A program made the translations under genes and the position numbers. The notes under the pieces were generated by a model. It saw only the letters and a program-made list of their open reading frames with translations. It searched no databases and was not told the origin of the DNA. A DNA stretch of 64,000 nt from Ulva prolifera (lineage: Eukaryota > Chlorophyta > Ulvophyceae > Ulvales > Ulvaceae), in NCBI GenBank assembly GCA_023078555.1, contig CM041198.1, positions 398,856 through 462,855 on the forward strand. Reading direction: 5' to 3'. Below, piece after piece: positions 46,537-58,220 of the stretch (the stretch's first letter is position 1; every line of letters begins with the position of its first letter).

Positions 46537-49131
46537 CTAGGCTGCGCCCACGCCAAAGCCCTCAGCGGGCGCCGGGGCAGTCGCAGCCGCACCGGCAGGC
46601 GGCATCGCCGCCGCGTACGACACCTGCCGCTGCAGCCAGGTGTCCCACTCATCAGCCCGGGTCCAGCACTTCACCTGCCGCCACGCGACGTAGCTGTCGA
46701 CGAACTTCGAGAGCTCCGTGGCTGCGACCGGCGGTGTGCTGCACAGGGCAAAGCCGCTGCCGGGGCTGATGTCGAGCTGCTCGCCAAGGAAGGCCCGCTT
46801 GTGGTCTGCCCGGAGACCGCGGAACTGCCGCACGAAGCGGGGCTGGGTGGCAGGGACGGCGACTCCGCGCCGCAGCGTCTCGAGCGCTTCAAGCACCCCC
46901 TGGTGTCAGCAACTGAGTGATATCGCAGAGGGAGAGATGGTGTCAACACTGCTGCGCTGTGCACAGTTACATAGTCGCCGGCTTGGGCCGCTCCCGTCAG
47001 ATGCTACGAGTAGGTATCTTGCCTCAACACCTAAACGCCCAATCATTCACAATACATGCAATGAGTACCTCCTTCTTTCCCGTGCCAGTTGTAAACACGA
47101 AAGCTCGGGCAATGCATTGATGAATCGCCCACTGCACCTATCTCTGGGAGCGCGCCCGCTAACAATTCTTCTGGTGCATGCCGCTGCAGCGATCCACACA
47201 GCAGCCGGATTGATGCACACGTCGCGACTGACACGTTGCCAGTGCAGGTTGGTTGCCAGTCAGACACGTTGCCAGTGCAGGTTGGTTGAAATCCAACACT
47301 GTCCCACATGCAGCCCACACCTCCACAGAGGCTCTGTGCCAAGTCCTACTGCAATGGCAGTCTACGCGCAACCAGAACAAGTCCCAGACTTCCCACCTCC
47401 GGGCTGAGTAACCAGAGGAGGCTCGACCCATCAGCACCTTTGCCCAGCGCCTTGGCCCACTGGCTCACACTGTGACACCTCGACTGAGAAGGCACGCACC
47501 TGATGTCCGGAGTGGCTGGACCGGCAGCGTCGCGTTGCCAAACTGGACTGGCACAGGCGGCACCGGCTTGGCCTGTGCCTTGGCGTGCTGCTCAGGCGGA
47601 ATTGATAGCGTGGCATGGTCCACTGAAGGATCACCGCGCGTGTGGCCTCCTCGCCAAGGCCTTGTGCCGTCGCCCTCTCTCACTGTCTGGAGCGGTTGAG
47701 CGCTCGCTGCACCGCCATCCTCCGTGCTTGGCAGTGCTTGCGGGGGAGCATGCGGTGCGGGCGCGGTGGGCGGCCGCGTGGGCCCGTTGCTGGATGCAGG
47801 GACAGCGGCGCTGCTGGGGCGCAGCATACTGCGGGGCCGGCAGCACGCGATGCGACGCCGCTCGGCGGGCGCCAGCGGCGTGTGCTGGCGCTGCGCAGGC
47901 GCCGTCTGCGGCCGCTGCGGCTTGCGGCTAATGGAGCGCTGGAACGCCTGTGCGTCTCCAAACGTCACGGTACCGCTGTCCTCTCCTCCCTGCAGGTACC
48001 ACTCAAGCGCTGCTGTCGCTCTGCGAGGCTGATTGGGCGGGTGTGCCAAAAACTATCCGCAGCGCAGTGATAGCTGAGGCTGAATTAGGCGCGAACTGGC
48101 TCCACAGGTTCGCAAGTAGATGGCTGTGCAGGAGTGGATGCGCTTTGGCTCTCACATACGCCGGGATGTGAGAGCCGGCATATGGCAGCTGATTTGTTAC
48201 ATCCTTGCAACTGCTGCCAAAGTCTCGATACAGGCAGCCAAGCACCGATCATGTTCTGACCGATGCCGCAGCTACTGCTCATAACAGCATACATACATGA
48301 TATGTCCTGCAGTAGGACACCCTACACACTACAGCAGACCCATATGATGTTCTTGGTGGGTCAAGAGGCCACCAAGGCCTGTCGTACTTTCTGATCGGGT
48401 ACCAAAGATGCCAAGCATGAGGTTGGCCCATGGACACATGAACAAGCTGATGGATAAAGCGTGCCTGCACAAGGCCAGCGAGCAGGCCTCCAGGCTTGAA
48501 GAGAGCTGCATGTCCAGTGACTGCCTTGCCACCCCGCAAGGTGACACCTGCTGATGCTGGACGAACAGATCCTCTCAGCGACTGCGGGCTGCACTGACTG
48601 GTGGGTGACCTGGGTTGCGGAGCTGCAGCTGCAGGCCGCTTCTGGGTGGTGCTGTGCTGGTCCAAGTGAACATCAGCATTGAATGTACCTCTACTTGTTG
48701 CTGCAGTTGACGGCCGCTTTGTGCACACATGATTCTGCATCAGGAAATTGAGCTGTTTCCCGGGTATGTGCAAAAGTAGTGAGAGCAGCCGCCTCCAAGA
48801 CTCCGTGTATTTGCGCTTGGGGTAGCGTCCTGGAAAATATCTACATTACAGGCTTTCGTGGCCGCACTGGGCCAAACATGTTCAGAGTGGCTTGTTGACA
48901 AGATCCATCCCCACCTGAGAGTGCCGCAACAAGCTCTTGAGCAGAAAGGCGCCCTGAGTTCCGAAAGTCCGCCTCTACAAACATAGGCTCGAGAAGGGTG
49001 TTGGGGAACGTAAGTTTGTGTGACTGTACAGCCTTCTGCAAGTCACCGAGTGTGACCCATGTCCCCGATCTGCCAGCAACAAGCTGTAGAAAGCTCGGAA
49101 CCAAGATCGCCTCAACTCTTTCCGAAGTCAT
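46537..49131 (-). CDS. Proline-rich protein with an EF-hand-like segment (exons only partly resolved)
   Basis: The 5'-most clear exon (49131 or slightly upstream, to 48915) reads TSERVEAILVPSFLQLVAG, DLQKAVQSHKLTFPNTL and EPMFVEADFRNSGRLSAQEL. The last is an EF-hand loop with several calcium ligands missing. Its donor is CTCAG/GTGGGG. Downstream open frames on the same strand are rich in Pro, Ala, Arg and Ser (48773-48400: TKRPSTAATSRGTFNADVH; 48049-47500: ALEWYLQGGEDSGTVTFGDA, SRKPQRPQTAPAQ). The final exon, 46899-46537, reads GVLEALETLRRGVAVPATQP, FVDSYVAWRQVKCWTRADEW and ends at TAG. The layout (EF-hand plus RPxTAP-like stretches) recalls flagella-associated proteins. The middle junctions are not resolved, so two genes rather than one is possible. 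Confidence 0.42.
47230..47288. repeat. 26-bp direct repeat, period 33
   Basis: GACACGTTGCCAGTGCAGGT plus GGTTG-type continuation occurs at 47230-47255 and again, identically, at 47263-47288. It lies in a probable intron of the proline-rich gene. Confidence 0.85.
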
Positions 49132-50008
49132 GTTGTCAAGATTTTTTCGCAGCCACTTAGCCGTTCATGGCCTGTCTGTGGTAGAGGTAACCCGCGCTGC
49201 TGTCACTGAAACAGCATGCCTGGCACCTCCCTGCCCAAGCCATCCACAAAAAGATGATCAGGCGAGCTGAGCTGGAGTGAACATAGTAATGACATGGAAT
49301 CAATGGCAGCGTCTCTGTTGTACACCTCACAGCGAAGGCGCTCAGCAAATGTGTAGCATGTGCTCGAAATCCGGCTGTCGGAAGCTTCGAAGCGCGCTGC
49401 AGAGCAACAACATGAATCGTGAGCAGCCCGGAAGGCACGTGGCACGGCATTTTGGCCACCGCGCTTAAACATGTTTCGCATCACGCTTCTGGCTGAATGC
49501 CTTCTACTATGCAGGTGAGACTGTGGCGACTGGTGCCGGCAAGAAGGCGACCAAGGGCACCTGGCCTTAGACCAACCCCCAGAATTATATGGTGCGATAA
49601 ACAAGTTGCCGTCAAGCACGTCAAGATTAGGGTGCAGTGCATGCTTGATCAGACTTTGAGGGCAGCCCCAGGGGCCATCGCATACAGTCACTGCGTTACA
49701 AGATCAGGTGTGTGCATCACGCCGACACGACCCGAGTAAAGAAAAACTTGTCAAGACCCATCAATCAATCGAGCCGAGTGCCGTACTGACTTGTTGTCTG
49801 ACCATCAAGTACAGCAAGCAAGAAGTGGAACCTCTCTACAAGTACAGGAGCGGGTGATCGCAGTCGATAGTCACGATTGGGGGCGGCTGTATCAGGCATC
49901 CTGACCACTGCCAGGAAGCCTATCCCCGACACGACTGCGCATCACCCCAGGTTAAAACCCGACTGAATGCGACGAATTTCCCTCAAAAGAAGCGTAATCT
50001 CCGATATG
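49132..50008. other. Intergenic, unassigned
   Basis: A minus-strand frame around 49330-49200 (SSPDHLFVDGLGREVPGMLF) may be an upstream exon of the EF-hand-like gene, but I could not join it. Otherwise nothing is seen. Confidence 0.3.
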
Positions 50009-50166
50009 TACATGTGCTGCCAGCGAGTCCTCCAAGGAAACAAACACCTTCAACATATACATGTGCTGCCAGCCAGCCGACCAAGTGTCCTCAAAACAAC
50101 GAAACCTCCAAAAGATACATGTGCAGCCAGCACGCCCACGACTCCCGACAGCCACATGTGCAGCCA
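50009..50166. repeat. Four spaced copies of a 15-bp motif
   Basis: TACATGTGCTGCCAG starts at 50009 and 50058. TACATGTGCAGCCAG starts at 50116, and a weaker CACATGTGCAGCCA at about 50153. Spacing is 49, 58 and about 36 bp, and the spacers share AACAAAC/CCTCCAA pieces, so it looks like a decayed minisatellite. It lies just downstream of the Ala/Cys-rich gene's stop codon. Confidence 0.7.
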
Positions 50167-50271
50167 AGGCTGCTCTCATGCATGCTGCTGTGGGGCAGCC
50201 CCTCACAGCAGCATACTCTACGGACAGCGCATGGCTGACATGGGTGTCTGTTGTACAAAAGCCTGTCGTGA

Positions 50272-53200
50272 TCAGTTGTCGGAGGTGCAGGCCAGTGGGC
50301 TACCCTTCCAGTGGGTGGGGACCGTGTTCGGGTCAACGCAGAAGCCGATGGAGGAGGTGCGCTGGATGCAGTTGTACGCCGAGGAGCAGCAGCCCTTGAT
50401 GTCCGCGGTGTTGCCGGAGTAGCAGATGCGGCGGTGGTCGACGCAGCTCTTGCACGTCGAGACGGCCGCCACGATGTCTGGGATCACCACGCTGCAGCCC
50501 TCAAAGATCTGCACCCGCCACACACATTCACGAGCACACGCAGGTGGGCTAACCAGAGACTGAGCCCTGCTGGCTCTGGAACTGCCGTGGGCCATCAGCC
50601 CAGGCAGCACTGCACTGCAGCAGGACATCACATTGAAAGCGCGAATGGTCCACGTCGATTCACTGCAGAAGCAGAAACTTCGGCAGGCCACCATATCTGA
50701 GACATGCAGGACTCGCCACACGTGTACGGTGCATCAGGAGCGCAAGAAGGTGCACAGAAGCATGGACGCACACGAGGCCATCAGCAGGAATCGAGGCAGG
50801 CCACCTGCAGCTGCCAACGGCCGTGGGCTAGCTGTGAGCAGCCTCAGGGAGCGTTGTCAGCCACGAGGTCGGCACACCAACCACAAAAATGCACCACCGG
50901 TTGCATGCACAGGATAGCCGCCACACCTGGACCCAGACACCCGCAAATGCTGATGCAATCTTCCCTTGGATCCCAATGGTGAGGTCTTGCTCAAAGAAGG
51001 ATTCACCTGCAGCGACACCTCGTGCCCTGACGCCCCCATGGTGCACCGTGCCATGACAGTAGTCACCTCGATACTCAATGGGGACTGAGCACCGGGCAGC
51101 AGAGTCCTGGATATGTGACGGCTCTGTAACCATGCATACAAAAAACACATGCATACACTGCTTATGTGCTTCGTGCCAGCCTTCAATCTTTGGCTGGCAT
51201 TACTGGCAGGGCTGTGGTACGCGCTCGTGCCCGGCCTAGTGCCATGAATGAGTGAGTGGATTTGCGAGTGGATTCCGAGAACCGGCTCCATGCCCGGCCT
51301 CTGTCCTTTGTAACTACATACACTGGCGGGGCTGTGCACTGGCCAGCTGAGACAGGAGGCGACGCTGCCAGCTGGAGCCCAGGTAGGCGGCACGAGGCTG
51401 CACATCCCGGGTGCCACAGGGCCACCAGTGGCCACAGGGCGCTGCAGAGGGGTGCTGCTGCCTGGGCGGCAGGGAGCGCACGGCAGAGGGTGGCGCACCA
51501 CTGCAGACCTCCGCCCATGCGCTGGCGGCGGCCTGTGAAATGATCGTCTCTGTCGCCTGGACGATCACTTCGATCTCAAGCTCGCACTTGCAAGCCGTGT
51601 CCAGCAGAGACGCTTCCACAACGGCTGTGGCAATTGCTGTCGCTGTGGCCTGCATGCATGCAGCCACCATGAGTGCGACTGTACCACAGCAGCTCATGAG
51701 GGGCGCTGACAAAGCAGCCAAGTCAAGATCAGAACATGCACTCCACCGACTCCACAAGTCTGCCAGTGCAGGGTCGGGGCAGGTCGATCTAATCATGGTG
51801 AGGAGGTCAAGCAGTGTCACTGCCTCAGTGGAGCGCCAACAGGCGAGGCTGCGAGAGCAGCGAGGGGAGCACCTTAGCCACAGAGACGACGTCGGCATCG
51901 CCCAGGGCGCAAGCGAAGCCGTTTCCGAAGATTTCGCATTGCAGTGTGACCTCTGCGATGGCCTGTGCAATCGCCGTTGCATACGCCTGCACAATCGTGT
52001 GCATGTTTTTCCATCATAGTCACACAAACTCCCCCGCAGCCACGTTCACGCGGCAGCTCTGACGATCGAGAATGTGCTAGATGACCAGATGTCCATCTAT
52101 CAGGTGTGGAGTATCAGCGCCTGCCTGCTCATGCACTCCACTGGTGCCTGCCCCCGGTCGGATGGCATCGGGGGGCTGTGTCCGCGGTGTCGACACTCGC
52201 GCAGACAATGACCACCGAATAGAAGTCATCATGTGGGTACACGCACAGTTGATGCCACGGCCACAGCGGCCACGAGGGCTACTACCCTTCACAGGGTGCA
52301 TTGGTAAGCCCCACGTGCAGCCCACAGCCACATGGCTGCCTCTACGCACCCACACCGCCGCAGCAGCCACAGCCGCCGATCAAGGCACCGCGGGGCAGCC
52401 AACATGCAGGGATTCGGCACCCAACGCTGCGGAGATGCGCGTCGGCATGGGCGACGTCCCACCTGTCAGTGGCAAGGGCAGGAGATGGGGGGCGGGGCGG
52501 ACCCTGGACACGTCATCAACTTGGCGGGGCGCGTCGCCGCAGGCGATGTTCTTGACGACGACCGCGGCCGAGGCGACGGCATCCTGCGCGTAGGCCGCGT
52601 CAATGCCCGCAACGTTGACGACGCAGCTGACGCCCTCGGGGTTGGTCACGTCGCCGGTGATCACAACCCCATTGATTGAGCCCGTGCAGCCGTCGTCGTA
52701 TGCCGCCCGTGCTTCGACCAGCACCTGCACACCTCTCAGCTGCCTCAGTCACGCACTGCTGCTGGACGTGGGAGTGTGCCGCCATGGGGCGGACTCCGGT
52801 CCCCTTGCAATGTGTCTGGAGCTGTTGTTATAAAACTACACGAAGATAGTCTGAAGCGTTCAATTCGATCGGGCCCGGCGATCTGGCGCTGCTGTGGAGC
52901 TTTGCATGGCCACGCATGCATCTGCGCAGAAGGTGACGTGCGGCATCCGCACACGGGGGGAGGGGGGGGGGGGGTAGAGGGGGCGTGCCGCGGCGTAGGC
53001 GGTGACGACGGCTTCCGCAACAGCCTTGACAAAGATGTCGGCGTTGATTTCGGCGGTGCCGGAGCCAGAGAGGTTGATCTCGGCGCTCGCGACCGCCTCC
53101 AGGAAGAGCTCGGACCACGACTCCGCGACGACGACGGCGGAGGCGGAGCACTGGCTGCACACGTCTGCCTCTACCATGCCCGCCGCAAACGCCTGCACAC

Positions 53201-55124
53201 GGCCGGGGCCTGATTGGGGACGTGAAGGTGCGCACGCGTCCGCGTGTGGTGATGTGTATGCGGGAGACGCTGCTAGGAACAGGTGAAGTCGATCGCTATG
53301 GACTCGATGGGCAGTAGAGCACCAGGCGACGGCCGGAGGCGCGCTTGTAGAGGTGGCATGCACATAGAAAGATTACAAAAGAACACGGGGGCAGGTGATG
53401 TAGACAGGAGGACATGCATGCAGATTCCACCCAGGGCCCTGTTAGGGGGTGTATACGTAGTTGGTACGCATACATTTTCAAGCGGTCGCACAATGCAGTG
53501 GCCACACACCTCTGCGTAGGCATATGCATGAGCCTCAGCCAAGCTCCTGCCGTTCAGTAAGAAGCTGCCCCTTCCCTCTGCACAAGCGATTGCATGACAT
53601 GAGATGAGTGCTATTGGGGGGTGCCTGTGGCCTGCCTGAAGTGGGCGTCAGTCACTGATACAGCGGCCCCATGGTGGGCTCTAGCGCTCGTGGACGCACA
53701 AATACACACACAGGGTCAGACTGGCGAGATTGACCGCACGCCTCATGGAACTGGGTTCCTACGGGAGCACTGTCAAATGCTGAACTGCTTGTTTGCGCTT
53801 GCAGGAGAATGCGAGTGCCATGTGGCTGATGACAGCTGGAGATCGCCCTGATGTCTTTCAAAGGTCATGAAAGCAGCAGACCTGCGTCACGAGTAGGTAC
53901 GGGCACGGAGAGAGTGGTAGCACACCTGAGTAGCATCGGGCACTGGCCCTTGCCACCGCCACAGCAGCTGCCGTCGCCGTGGCTTCTGCAACAGCTTGCG
54001 CGCTGGCTTGTGCAACACCGCCATCGTCGCACACGTATGCAGAGGCAGAAGCAACTGCAGCAGTCAGTCAGATGTTGCATCTAGCGACACAGCCATGGCA
54101 TCTGGGTGTGTTTTCGGTGTGGACCACAGCAGTGCAACGGCACGCAGCCCACATGCTTCCCTGCTTCCACGGAAGAGGAAACGGGGGGTCAATCGACAAG
54201 CAGCTAGTCAACAGTTTTGGTACACACCTGCCTGTGCTGCCAGTGTCACTGACTGCGAGGTACTATCAGCCGAGAAGCTGAGCGAGCATCTTGCGAGGCT
54301 GTCCACCGCCTCTCCTGCATGCAACAACGGTATGTTGACCCGGCGACAGCCGAGCTGACTTCAAAGCTCCAAGATCATAGCATATGACTGCACAGACCAT
54401 CGTGGATTGGACTGCGAGCTGTGCCATGCAACGGCTACCGGGTCCACGCGGGAGATGTCCATCGTTCATGGACAGAAGCAAAGCGCGCATGCAGCACGTA
54501 GGCTCTACACAACACACGATCCTCTAATAAAGATCTTAGATGAAATCCACGCATTGCGACCTATGCCAACCCTTTCAGAAGCAGCGAGGCTCGACCTCGA
54601 CGTCAAGGCTGGCTTATTGTGAGGCACTCGAAAGGAGCAGCCCCGTAGCGACCTGGGCAACTGTGCCTGCGGCTACTTCTGAACAAATCATCGATCACGG
54701 GATGTGGACACGGGGCAGCATCGAAGTCCTGCTGATCAATCAACAACTGCCCAGCTGCAGCCATGGCACAGCCAACCAACACGCACACAAGGCCCGAGAA
54801 GCCCTGGCTGCAGCACGTGAGCTCGGCATGACATTGATCTGCACGTGACCACTGTGTTGCAGCAGTCTCCACTGCGAAGGCACCCCGGCTAATCATGAGG
54901 TCAGTGGGTCACGTACAGCTGCAAGTTTTCTCAACTAGCTGACCAATCGCTTCCAAAGAGCTGCCCACCGCGGTCCCCGCGCATGCATGGGGAGGCCTCG
55001 TCAAGACAAATCGAGGTGACCGGTGGCCAGACGCATGTGTCAAGGTGCAAAGCTCACCTGTCTTGAAGCTAGAGAGTAGGGCAGACAGGCAGAGCCACCC
55101 CGAGATGCCAGTAAACATCTTCAT
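50272..55124 (-). CDS. Secreted Ala/Cys-rich modular protein, many short exons
   Basis: The signal-peptide exon 55124-55058 encodes MKMFTGISGWLCLSALLSSF and ends ACAG/GTGAGC. Clear internal exons are 54054-53926 (ASASAYVCDDGGVAQASAQA, VAEATATAAAVAVARASARC), about 53545-53510 (AEAHAYAYAE), 53192 to about 52985 (DVCSQCSASAVVVAESWSEL, FLEAVASAEINLSGSGTAEI, FVKAVAEAVVTAYA), 52724-52512 (INGVVITGDVTNPEGVSC, AYAQDAVASAAVVVKNIACG), 51986-51873 (AYATAIAQAIAEVTLQCEIF) and 51649-51509 (ATATAIATAVVEASLLDTAC, QATETIISQAAASAWAE). The last exon, 50508-50272, is Cys-rich (CSVVIPDIVAAVSTCKSCVD, IKGCCSSAYNCIQ) and ends at TGA. Alternating Ala with Ser, Thr, Val or Tyr suggests beta or helical structural modules joined by disulfides, probably in the cell wall or an extracellular matrix. 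I know no named domain. Several further exons between those listed are unresolved. Confidence 0.65.
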
Positions 55125-55243
55125 TTTCGCTTGAGACTGATGCTTAAGCTAAAGAATTCCAACCTGCAGTGAAAAGTTTCTGAAATAGCTACTAGTACAC
55201 CGTAGGTGCCGTTTGCACATTAGCACTGCAGCTGGGTTGCCCT

Positions 55244-55273
55244 CATGAGGGCATGAGGCCTCATGCCCTCATG
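55244..55273. repeat. 30-bp perfect palindrome
   Basis: Each arm is 15 bp, the left arm being CATGAGGGCATGAGG, with no spacer. It sits 120 bp upstream of the Ala/Cys-rich gene's start codon, on its promoter side. Confidence 0.9.
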
Positions 55274-55950
55274 CATGATCAGCTGTACGTGTCACTTGTA
55301 CACCACATATCTTAGTTGATATGGCTTGCAGTTGCAGCAGCTTCAGACTGCAAGCTACAGCTAGATCTAGCTGTGCACATCCACTGGCATCTGCATATGC
55401 ATGCACAAAGCTAGTTCAAGTACATGAGAGCCCCCTCGCTATCGTGGTATATCGCTCCACGTGGTACCAAAATGCTCAAGGCCTTGCAACTTGCATTGAA
55501 TGTGGCCTGTCCCGTGGACAATGCAACCTTTTGGTTGCTCGCTTCGCTATTTTCAGTCACTGTCCTTATCAGGGCTATAACTAAAGTTATGTGATAAGGC
55601 CGTGCGGATGGCAATAGCGCCGAACTTCGCACAGTGTCACGGAAGAGCACAAGTTCCCAGTGCGTGCGGCGATGGATAAAGCGTGTTGCAGCACAATATA
55701 CGTAAGCTTGTGCCTCCTCGTTACGACGAACACTTGGATCACTCAAGTTGGAACAGGGCGCTCTCGAGTCGCTGCATTGCAGCACTGCAGCTTGATTTTC
55801 TGCGCAAAACATTCTGAGCAAACGTGTGGCAGCCTGCAGCTCTACATTGATCACGATCAGGGTATGCGTCGCTTCACATGCACATGCCTACGTCACTGCA
55901 TGCACATATGTGGCCGCCGCAGCTGTCAAGGCCGAACGCCCCTCTGGTCA

Positions 55951-55977
55951 CAAAAGAGTGAACGGGAGAAGACAACG
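55951..55977 (+). repeat. Dispersed repeat, copy 1 (short)
   Basis: Begins CAAAAGAGTGAACGGGAGAA and then diverges from the longer copies after GACAACG. It belongs to the family described at 57675. Confidence 0.6.
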
Positions 55978-56230
55978 CCACTGGCACAGAACACATGTAC
56001 ACCTTCCGGAAGGGCACATCCTTCCTAGTTATAATTACAGTTGCTGCTTTAGCTAGTATCATTTTGCTCCGTTCACAAGAATTAAATGCACCTATTTCTC
56101 CAAACGCACGGTCAGCGTGTATCGTGCCTCGAGGCGATCGCGTTCCATGCTGCTTGCTCGCAATATTATGATATCGATCTCGGAGTTCGTGTCGACCGAG
56201 ATAAGCTGTAGGTGACTGCAGCTGTTACCG

Positions 56231-56243
56231 AAGAGTGAACGGG
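56231..56243 (+). repeat. Dispersed repeat, copy 2 (core only)
   Basis: AAGAGTGAACGGG, the core of the family, followed after about 30 bp by CCGAATCAAC, which also occurs at the end of the full copy. Possibly an internally diverged copy. Confidence 0.4.
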
Positions 56244-56437
56244 CATAGACACACACAGCAAATGAATCGCTTCCGAATCAACAGTTGCATGCACGCAGCC
56301 ACACTCAGTAGGCTACAGCAGCTAGCGCACGCACGCGCGCCAGTCCAGCAGGACCGGGGCTTCCAGCTGCAGGGCGCCCGCGCCGCATCATACCGCATGC
56401 GCAGCTACGTATGCCATGGCCAGCTAACACTTTAGTA

Positions 56438-56488
56438 TTACAAAAGAGTGCACTGGAGAAAACAAACACTGAAACCGAATCTCATCCA
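56438..56488 (+). repeat. Dispersed repeat, copy 3
   Basis: TTACAAAAGAGTGCACTGGA followed by GAAAACAAACACTGAAACCG and AATCTCATCC. It is close to the full copy at 57675, with a few substitutions. Confidence 0.8.
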
Positions 56489-57674
56489 CTAACACTGTTG
56501 GCACGTGTTCACTCTTCTGTAATCCTGTTGGCACGTGTGTTCATTTCAGAAAGAGGAATGGGTCTAAACAAACACATCACAAATTCAGCACATAACAAAC
56601 AGGCATGGTCTCACCTTATAACTAGGATTCTGACGCCTAGATAATTAGGATTCTGACGCCTAGCTTTGCAGAGTTTTGCTGGGATCCGAGCTCGAGCTTC
56701 TGTTAACAATTGAGTGATGCCACAACTTGATCAGCACAACCGAACGTTGGATGAAGTAACTCTGTCCTTGAAAGGTAACATGCATTTCATGAGAAAGGGA
56801 TATTGAATGAACAGGGCTTCGATGCGTCCCTATATGTGCATACCGGCCGCAATGCGGCGCAAGGCACAGGCATGTGGCGTGCATAGGTGTGGTGCCGTGG
56901 CGACCGCAGTAGGAAGTCAGCATACAAAGTGAGAGGCTTCCGAATCATGATTCTTATCCTTTTTTGGCAGCATTGCTTGTTCGAGATGCGAAAAAGGCTC
57001 GGGTGTACAGGAACTGTAAACCCGCCATGTTGCAAATTTGGACCGGTATCATGATTGTCTCGATATATATCACACGTGTCACAGCTAGATCTGACGTCAT
57101 GCTCATGACGCAGCCACGCTTTTCATGCTTTCTTTATGACGCTTTGTCGTCGTATTGTGCAGAAGCACAAAGCCGCACATGGAGAAAAGCTTTGCTAAGC
57201 CGGGAGCAACACCGGATGCGTACCGCTGGATGCGTACCGCACCGTCATTCAAAGGTGTACTGCTTCAAGCTCAAGGTGGCACTTCAAGCTTGGCTCGCAG
57301 CCGCTGCAGCCGCCGCCCTGTCTCGCACGTGTCATAATCGTGACTCAAGTGAAAACATTCTCCCGAGGCAGATTCAGGACGGGAGGGAGACCTCAAGATT
57401 GAAACAAGATGTTGTGCTTGCATGCTTATAGCATAGAAGAGGGAACGCGGTCGCGACCGCGCCCTCGCGTGGGCCGTCACGGCGTGCGCGTGGACACCGT
57501 GACGTCATGATGGCGTACGCGTGCACGCATCGCTGTGATCATGAGGCCATCGTTGTGGTCATGCCACGCGCGCCTGCAGCCATGGAGGTCGCTGCCGTGG
57601 ACGTCGTACGACGTGGGCACGCGTGGGCCGGCACATGTGCGGCGGCCGCCGTGCAGAGCGCTGGCGGGGGTCAT

Positions 57675-57738
57675 TTACAAAAGAGTGAACGGGAGAAAAC
57701 AAACGCTGAAACCGAATCTCATCCGAATCAACTGCAAC
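57675..57738 (+). repeat. Dispersed repeat, copy 4 (longest), left arm of an inverted pair
   Basis: TTACAAAAGAGTGAACGGGA, then GAAAACAAACGCTGAAACCG, then AATCTCATCCGAATCAACTG. The same sequence is found in reverse at 58156-58220, so the two enclose a 417-bp segment containing the retroelement-like frame at 57783-58118. Confidence 0.85.
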
Positions 57739-57782
57739 ATACACTCACACACACACACGAACACTACAACCGCACTCACAAC

Positions 57783-58118
57783 TCAGTCCGGCAGGATCGC
57801 GTCCTCCAGGCCCGCATCATATCGCAACCCTTGCTCCCGAGAGATGACAAGCCCAGACTTCCGATACATATCCGCATTGCCGCGCTGCAATGACACCGAC
57901 AACACCCGCAGCGCCCACTGGACAAACGCGCCTTTGGAGATGCGCCCACTGGCAGCGGCCACATCCCCCAACTGACCGACGAACCTCACGGCAGCCTTGC
58001 CCATGAAGCCACACGATTCGACCGCAAACGGAACGAACCGGAACGCGGCATGGCCAGGCACGTCCCGCCGGAAGCGCTGGCGGGGGCGGGCGGCCGCAGA
58101 GCCGGAGAGCATATGCAT
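57783..58118 (-). mobile_element. Non-LTR retrotransposon fragment, C-terminal part
   Basis: The minus-strand frame reads AAFRFVPFAVESCGFMGKAA, VRFVGQLGDVAAASGRISKG and AFVQWALRVLSVSLQRGNAD, ending at a stop at 57783. This pattern (PFAVE-x-G, GK-A, SK-AFV, L--LSV-L-RGNA) is what I know from the C-termini of reverse-transcriptase ORFs of algal retroelements. Only this tail remains here; the upstream frame is lost. It is flanked by inverted copies of the dispersed repeat. Confidence 0.55.
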
Positions 58119-58155
58119 GCGGGACTCCCTCTCGTCGGACTGATCCCATATGCAG

Positions 58156-58220
58156 GTTGATGTTGATGCGGATGAGATTCGGTTTCAGTGTTTGTTTTCT
58201 CCCGTTCACTCTTTTGTAAT
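58156..58220 (-). repeat. Dispersed repeat, copy 5, right arm of the inverted pair
   Basis: Reverse complement of copy 4 with few changes: GGATGAGATTCGGTTTCAGT, then GTTTGTTTTCTCCCGTTCAC, then TCTTTTGTAA. Confidence 0.85.

Noticed and set aside
50009-50166. CRISPR-like spacing of repeats
   Set aside because: Only four short, non-identical copies with unequal spacing, in a eukaryotic genome; a decayed minisatellite is the simpler reading.
52956-52976. Poly-G tract as a possible regulatory G-quadruplex
   Set aside because: It lies in an intron or exon edge of the Ala/Cys-rich gene; a simple homopolymer gives no further support for a function.
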